Source: CAXRDE01 sp964342365 (GTDB lineage Bacteria; Cyanobacteriota; Sericytochromatia; UBA7694). Taken from it: DNA of 9,922 nucleotides. Position 1 is the first letter of the stretch. Each line of letters opens with the position of its first letter. This document shows positions 7,028 through 9,922 of the stretch, piece after piece. A program made the position numbers and the translations under genes. Location: the NCBI GenBank assembly GCA_964342365.1, contig CAYFGW010000194.1, positions 1-9,922 on the forward strand. Direction: 5' to 3'. Under the pieces are notes generated by a model that had not been told where the DNA came from, searched no databases, and was given only the letters and a program-made list of their open reading frames with translations.

Positions 7028-7759
7028 ATGCTTATAAAAACAAAATTCTGGCTGGCTTTTCTGGCCGTAGCTACTCTGGCCCTTCCCGCCTGGTCTCTGC
7101 CCAAAAGCATGGTGATGGACATGACCATGAACATCAAGCAGGGCAATCGCCCGGTGAAAGCCGATGCGAGAATCTGGTACGCCAATCAAAAATTCCGTGC
7201 TGAAATCAAGAGCAATGCCAATATGGCTCAGGGCAATACCCCCGTTAAAATCAGCAACAAAGCGGTTTTTCTGATGGATATGAACCAGAAAATTGCCTAT
7301 ATGATCGACAGCAAGTCTAAAACTGCGCTGAAAGTAGACCAGAGCCAGGTGGAAAAAATGACTGGTCAGTCCGCCGCCAACGCTCCCGAAACCTTCACCA
7401 ATCCCGCCATGTTAACCAATCCTGCCAAAATCAAGGCAGAACTCACCAAACAAGGTGCCAAAGTGGTGGGCAAGGGTAAAATTCAGGGGCATCCCGTGAC
7501 GGTGTATCAAATGACCAAACAAGCCAACGTGCCCACCGCAGGTGGCAAGTCTCAGGCTCAGAGCGTCACCACCAAGCTCTGGTTGGCCGATGATCTGGGG
7601 CTTCCCATGAAAATGGTTGCTACCGGCAGCAAGTCAGGTCAACTGGCTTCCCTGGACGTTAAAAAGGTGTCTGTGAATGTGCCTGTAAAATCCAGTTTGT
7701 TCAGTGTTCCTGGCGGTTACAAAGTACGTAGCCTGATGGATATGTACAAAAGCAACTAA
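7028..7759 (+). CDS. Exported LolA/DUF4412-like protein
   Basis: The 243-residue protein starts with a clear Sec signal peptide: basic MLIKTK, a hydrophobic core (FWLAFLAVATLAL), and a probable cleavage after AWS at residue 23. There is no lipobox, so the mature protein should be periplasmic or secreted. The mature part has alternating beta-strand patterns: DARIWYANQKFRAEI, AVFLMDMNQKIAYMID, IQGHPVTVYQM and KLWLADDLGLPMKMV, ending with SLFSVPGGYKV. This resembles LolA-like/DUF4412 half-barrel proteins, which bind lipids or lipoprotein anchors in their hydrophobic groove. The similarity is by pattern and not certain. AAGGAG lies 8 bases before the ATG, a strong ribosome site. The gene follows yraN and is closed by a terminator 10 bases after its stop. 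The mature protein is unusually rich in Lys, Gln, Asn and Met. Confidence 0.75.
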   Translation: MLIKTKFWLAFLAVATLALPAWSLPKSMVMDMTMNIKQGNRPVKADARIWYANQKFRAEIKSNANMAQGNTPVKISNKAVFLMDMNQKIAYMIDSKSKTALKVDQSQVEKMTGQSAANAPETFTNPAMLTNPAKIKAELTKQGAKVVGKGKIQGHPVTVYQMTKQANVPTAGGKSQAQSVTTKLWLADDLGLPMKMVATGSKSGQLASLDVKKVSVNVPVKSSLFSVPGGYKVRSLMDMYKSN

Positions 7760-7768
7760 GACTTTACC

Positions 7769-7801
7769 AAAAAAGAGGGGCCTCAGGGCTCCTCTTTTTT
7801 T
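7769..7801. terminator. Intrinsic, bidirectional terminator
   Basis: Six A residues, an 8-bp G/C-rich stem (GAGGGGCC with GGCTCCTC, one G-T pair), a TCAG tetraloop, then seven T residues. It lies just after the exported-protein stop. The A run on the left becomes a U run on the minus strand, so it can also stop transcription of the DUF1232 gene, whose last five codons and stop lie within the right half. Confidence 0.92.
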
Positions 7802-7995
7802 CGTTGACTGAGCCAGGCGGTAAAATCCAGGCCGTAATAGCGCAGCGCGGCCAGAAAAAGTGCTGTGGCAGCGGCTTCGTCCATATTACCAATCACGGGC
7901 AGATTGTCGGGGATCAGTTCAAAAATACCCGCAGAAGGATTGACTAGATAAAGCAGCGACAGCAGTCCTAAACAGGTGACGCCAAATTTTTTCAT
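7783..7995 (-). CDS. Small DUF1232 (YkvA-like) membrane protein
   Basis: This 70-residue protein has a hydrophobic N-terminal segment (residues ~5-20, VTCLGLLSLLYLV) followed by NPSAGIFELIPDNLPVIGNMDEAAA. That matches the DUF1232 signature (hydrophobic helix, xxP-x-(D/E)-x-IPDxxPxxGxxDD), and a second hydrophobic stretch (ATALFLAALRYYGL) follows. The family is small, widespread and of unknown function, usually at the inner membrane. GAGGGG lies 6 bases before the ATG and supports the start. The C-terminal KKEEP and stop are encoded by one arm of the terminator hairpin. The gene is divergent from the XRE-TPR regulator and probably shares its control region. Apart from family membership nothing shows its role. 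Confidence 0.85.
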   Translation of the reverse strand: MKKFGVTCLGLLSLLYLVNPSAGIFELIPDNLPVIGNMDEAAATALFLAALRYYGLDFTAWLSQRKKEEP

Positions 7996-8013
7996 TCCAA
8001 ACCCCTCAGTTTA

Positions 8014-8043
8014 TTGACATATCGTCAAGTTTTGGTATATAAC
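8014..8043 (+). promoter_or_regulatory. Promoter of the XRE-TPR gene
   Basis: A consensus -35, TTGACA (8014-8019), is followed at 16 bases by TATATA (8036-8041), preceded by TGG as an extended -10. Alternatively TATAAC (8038-8043) at 18 bases could serve. The transcription start is expected near 8048-8050, about 30 bases before the GTG start. This is the only promoter in the window with a perfect -35. Confidence 0.65.
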
Positions 8044-8047
8044 GATA
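8014..8047. promoter_or_regulatory. Inverted repeats over the promoter, candidate operator
   Basis: Two overlapping inverted repeats are seen. TTGAC-N5-GTCAA occupies 8014-8028. TATCGT-N16-ACGATA occupies 8020-8047, its half-site centres 22 bases (about two helical turns) apart. Both cover the -35/-10 region of the regulator and lie at or just past the start point of the opposing DUF1232 promoter. Binding by the adjacent XRE protein is inferred, not shown. Confidence 0.45.
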
Positions 8048-8048
8048 A

Positions 8049-8057
8049 AGTATAGCA
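8049..8057 (-). promoter_or_regulatory. Extended -10 promoter candidate for DUF1232 gene
   Basis: TGC-TATACT on the minus strand (hexamer 8054-8049) is a good extended -10; at 17-base spacing the -35 is TTTAAT, poor. Transcription would start near 8042, inside the candidate operator, and give a leader of about 46 bases with the GAGGGG ribosome site near its end. Confidence 0.5.
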
Positions 8058-8077
8058 AAAAAAAGCGAGTCATTAAA

Positions 8078-9301
8078 GTGAGCAAAAAACAGGGACGCGA
8101 CACCTCTGGCTTCGGTAAGCACCTTCGTGTTTTACGTAAAAAACGTAAGATTACCATGAAAAATCTGGCCAAACAGCTGGGCGTTTCGGAATCATATATT
8201 TCGCGGTTGGAGTCCAGTGAGCGCCACCCGGACAAGGAACTCATCCTTAAAATGGAGCCCATTCTATTTCCTGAAGGTAACCCTTCAGAACTGGATAAGC
8301 TCCTGATTTCTGCGGATTATACGCCCGTCAATCTCGATCAAAAAACCGGTCAGGATGACGTGGTGCTCCACTTTCAACAATTGATTGAAAAAGACCCCGA
8401 TAATTTCCGAGCCTATAACGCCCTCATTATTTTGCTTATTAAACAGGGCAATTTAAAAGCGGCTCAACAACGGATTGAAACCGGTATGACGAGTTTCAAG
8501 AACTCTGTGCAGCTCAAGGTGCTTGATGCGGCATTGCAACTGGCCCAAAAGGATTTAGACGCGGCCATTGCTCTGCAACAAGAAGCTTTAGCGGCTTACG
8601 CAACACTGGACGCCCAGGCCAAAAAACAAATGACGCTGGGCGAAAGTGACCTGCTTTACAATCTGGGTGATATGTACTTTGTGCAGGGCTATGGCCTGGT
8701 GGATGTGTACCTGCAAAAGAAAACCAAAAGCGCTTATACTTCCGCTCATCGTGCCCTGGAGCAGGCTGCAGATACGCTGGCCCGGGCCCGGGATGAAGAT
8801 CCTGACAACGTCCTGATTCTGGATGAGCACGCCAAGGTGCTGTTTAATCAGGCCTATTTAGAAGAATCTGCAGGTCACCCCAGTTCTTATACCCAGGCCA
8901 TTGACGCGCTACAGCAGGTGATTCACTCTGAGCATAAACTGTTGCTGAACTACACCAATCTGATGGAAAGTACTCTGTCACTGATTCACGCTTATGCCAA
9001 AATTAGAGAATTTGCCACCGCCGAGCAGCATATTCATATGGTGGAATGTTGCTTGCCCAACTACTGGATGGTGCATTATATTAAAGCCTGTGTTTACAGC
9101 CTTAAATACTTGCAAACGGAAGATTCCGAGGATTACGGGCGGGGTATTTCTAGCCTGCAGCGGGCGGTTTCAGCCCCTGAAAAACACAATCGCACCGCTC
9201 AGGAAGCCCCCTATGATCCCGATTTAATGCCTTTGCAAAAAGTAAACCCCACTGCCTTTCAAGATGTTCTTCAATCTCGTGCCCCGGAGGCCCTTTCATG
9301 A
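8078..9301 (+). CDS. XRE-family HTH regulator with C-terminal TPR-like domain
   Basis: The protein has 407 residues. Residues ~12-65 form an XRE/Cro-type helix-turn-helix: GKHLRVLRKKRKITMKNLA, then recognition helix VSESYISRLESSERHP (36-51). A short linker ending LLISADYTPVN leads to a helical region. Residues ~100-175 look like TPR pairs (DPDNFRAYNALIILLIKQGNLKAAQQ), and ~190-360 contain further TPR-like helices (DPDNVLILDEHAKVLFNQAYLEE, the AYAKIREFATAEQHI segment). HTH plus TPR is the architecture of RRNPP-type peptide-sensing regulators of Firmicutes, but many unrelated XRE proteins also carry TPRs, so peptide binding is only a possibility. The start is GTG 8078, with a weak ribosome site; it retains the whole HTH. 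It probably regulates its own divergent promoter region. Its stop overlaps the next gene's start (ATGA), so translation is likely coupled. Confidence 0.85.
   Translation: MSKKQGRDTSGFGKHLRVLRKKRKITMKNLAKQLGVSESYISRLESSERHPDKELILKMEPILFPEGNPSELDKLLISADYTPVNLDQKTGQDDVVLHFQQLIEKDPDNFRAYNALIILLIKQGNLKAAQQRIETGMTSFKNSVQLKVLDAALQLAQKDLDAAIALQQEALAAYATLDAQAKKQMTLGESDLLYNLGDMYFVQGYGLVDVYLQKKTKSAYTSAHRALEQAADTLARARDEDPDNVLILDEHAKVLFNQAYLEESAGHPSSYTQAIDALQQVIHSEHKLLLNYTNLMESTLSLIHAYAKIREFATAEQHIHMVECCLPNYWMVHYIKACVYSLKYLQTEDSEDYGRGISSLQRAVSAPEKHNRTAQEAPYDPDLMPLQKVNPTAFQDVLQSRAPEALS
9286..9290 (+). promoter_or_regulatory. Shine-Dalgarno inside the regulator gene for the downstream lipoprotein
   Basis: GGAGG lies 7 bases before ATG 9298, within the last codons of the XRE-TPR gene. 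It is one of the strongest ribosome sites in the window and indicates that the lipoprotein is translated independently as well as by coupling. Confidence 0.7.
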
Positions 9302-9922
9302 ACCGTTTTGCTCTCAGTCTTTTACTCACCCTGGTAGCCTGCACCCCTCAGCAGACCAACCCCGCTCCTCCGGTGGTCCCTGCTCCCGATGTGAACGTGG
9401 CGTCGGATATTCGCCCGGGGCCCAACGGTCCCAAGCTGGAACTTACGGAACTTGAGGGAGAACTCTTGATCCCTGTGGGCACCAGCTCCTTTGCCATACA
9501 GTCGCAAGCGCAGGTAGCCTCAGCTCAGGGCAAACTGTGGCGGTTTATTATCCCACCGGCTCACGCAGAGGAACTGGAAGAGGATGAATCCGTGGATTTA
9601 GAGGACGTCCAGCAGCTTCAGGCCAGCGTGAACGGGGAACAGGTGCCCGTGGAGATCCTTTCTTTAGAGGATGTAGAAGAGGGGCAACTGGTAACCTACC
9701 GCTTAAAAGAGGTGCCCGTTACCGAGACCACTGCACTTGTGGAATTTACTTCTCCTCAGGGTGGGTTTGTAATTAAAGGACTGGTAGAAAAGATAGACAA
9801 CGGAATCCAGAGAATAGAACAGCGGTTTGACCTTGATTCTACCGCACTGGGCTTTTTCTGGAACGAGCTTTCTACGGAGCGGCCAGAGCGTCTGACCCGC
9901 GCGCGAATTGATGCCTTAAAAC
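9298..9922 (+). CDS. Lipoprotein of unknown function (partial, 3' end outside window)
   Basis: 208 codons are visible, running off the right edge with no stop. The N-terminus MNRFALSLLLTLVAC is a compact lipoprotein signal with lipobox LVAC and the acylated Cys at residue 15. A Pro-rich linker (TPQQTNPAPPVVPAPD) follows. The rest looks beta-rich, with an acidic patch (EELEEDESVDLEDVQ) around residues 98-112 and no domain I recognise; the visible end (FDLDSTALGFFWNEL) may begin a helical region. It is anchored outside the cytoplasm by lipid. It overlaps the XRE-TPR gene by four bases (ATGA) and has its own GGAGG site, so the two form an operon. This links a cytoplasmic regulator with an envelope protein. 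It shares the short signal and Pro-rich linker style with the lipoprotein at 1-1562, but I see no clear homology between them. Confidence 0.85.
   Translation, partial: MNRFALSLLLTLVACTPQQTNPAPPVVPAPDVNVASDIRPGPNGPKLELTELEGELLIPVGTSSFAIQSQAQVASAQGKLWRFIIPPAHAEELEEDESVDLEDVQQLQASVNGEQVPVEILSLEDVEEGQLVTYRLKEVPVTETTALVEFTSPQGGFVIKGLVEKIDNGIQRIEQRFDLDSTALGFFWNELSTERPERLTRARIDALK

Noticed and set aside
7028..9922. A defence or toxin-antitoxin system formed by yraN, the exported protein, DUF1232 and the XRE-TPR gene
   Set aside because: YraN is a nuclease-fold housekeeping protein found almost everywhere, DUF1232 is not a known toxin, and no effector, restriction, or mobile-element gene is present. 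An XRE gene alone does not make a system.

Overview
The window looks like an ordinary chromosomal stretch from a diderm (Gram-negative-type) bacterium. Three lines of evidence support this: two lipoproteins with clear lipoboxes, an exported LolA/DUF4412-like protein, and a GspE/PilB-type secretion or pilus ATPase. Base composition is balanced, genes are dense, and codon use looks even throughout. The phylum cannot be fixed from this sequence. A Vampirovibrio/Melainabacteria-like origin is only a guess. I see no tRNA, rRNA, CRISPR array, insertion sequence, integrase, phage gene or toxin-antitoxin pair.

Layout. Positions 1-1562 (minus) hold the N-terminal part of a large lipoprotein with a PQQ-like beta-propeller; its 3' end lies outside the window. 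Upstream of it on the same strand is a TPR protein with a GT9/OGT-like glycosyltransferase domain (1671-3326). That gene diverges from a CxxCxxCC (YkgJ/FliB-like) cysteine-cluster protein (3347-4591, plus). Only about 20 bases separate the two starts, and they contain a symmetric extended -10 element that could fire both ways and give leaderless messages. The cysteine-cluster gene converges on, and overlaps by 35 bases, a GspE/PilB-family ATPase (4557-6527, minus) with two N-terminal MshEN modules. Divergent from the ATPase are yraN (6652-7008) and an exported LolA/DUF4412-like protein (7028-7759), which look like a two-gene operon ending in a strong hairpin terminator.

That terminator also encodes the last residues of a small DUF1232 membrane protein on the opposite strand (7783-7995). 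Divergent from DUF1232 is an XRE-type regulator with a C-terminal TPR-like region (8078-9301). It is joined by an ATGA overlap to a second lipoprotein (9298 to the window end). The 82-base region between DUF1232 and the regulator has a consensus TTGACA -35 and inverted repeats over both promoter boxes, as expected for an autoregulated divergent control region.

How the parts relate. The common theme is envelope biology: surface lipoproteins, an exported periplasmic-type protein, a possible glycosyltransferase, and a pilus/secretion motor that may sense c-di-GMP. The window gives no proof that these act as one system. The points most worth checking are the symmetric promoter with two possible leaderless starts, the ATPase with a substituted His box and an exact 24-5-24 MshEN motif, and the HTH-TPR regulator coupled to a lipoprotein. 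I do not find a convincing, wholly new multi-gene system.
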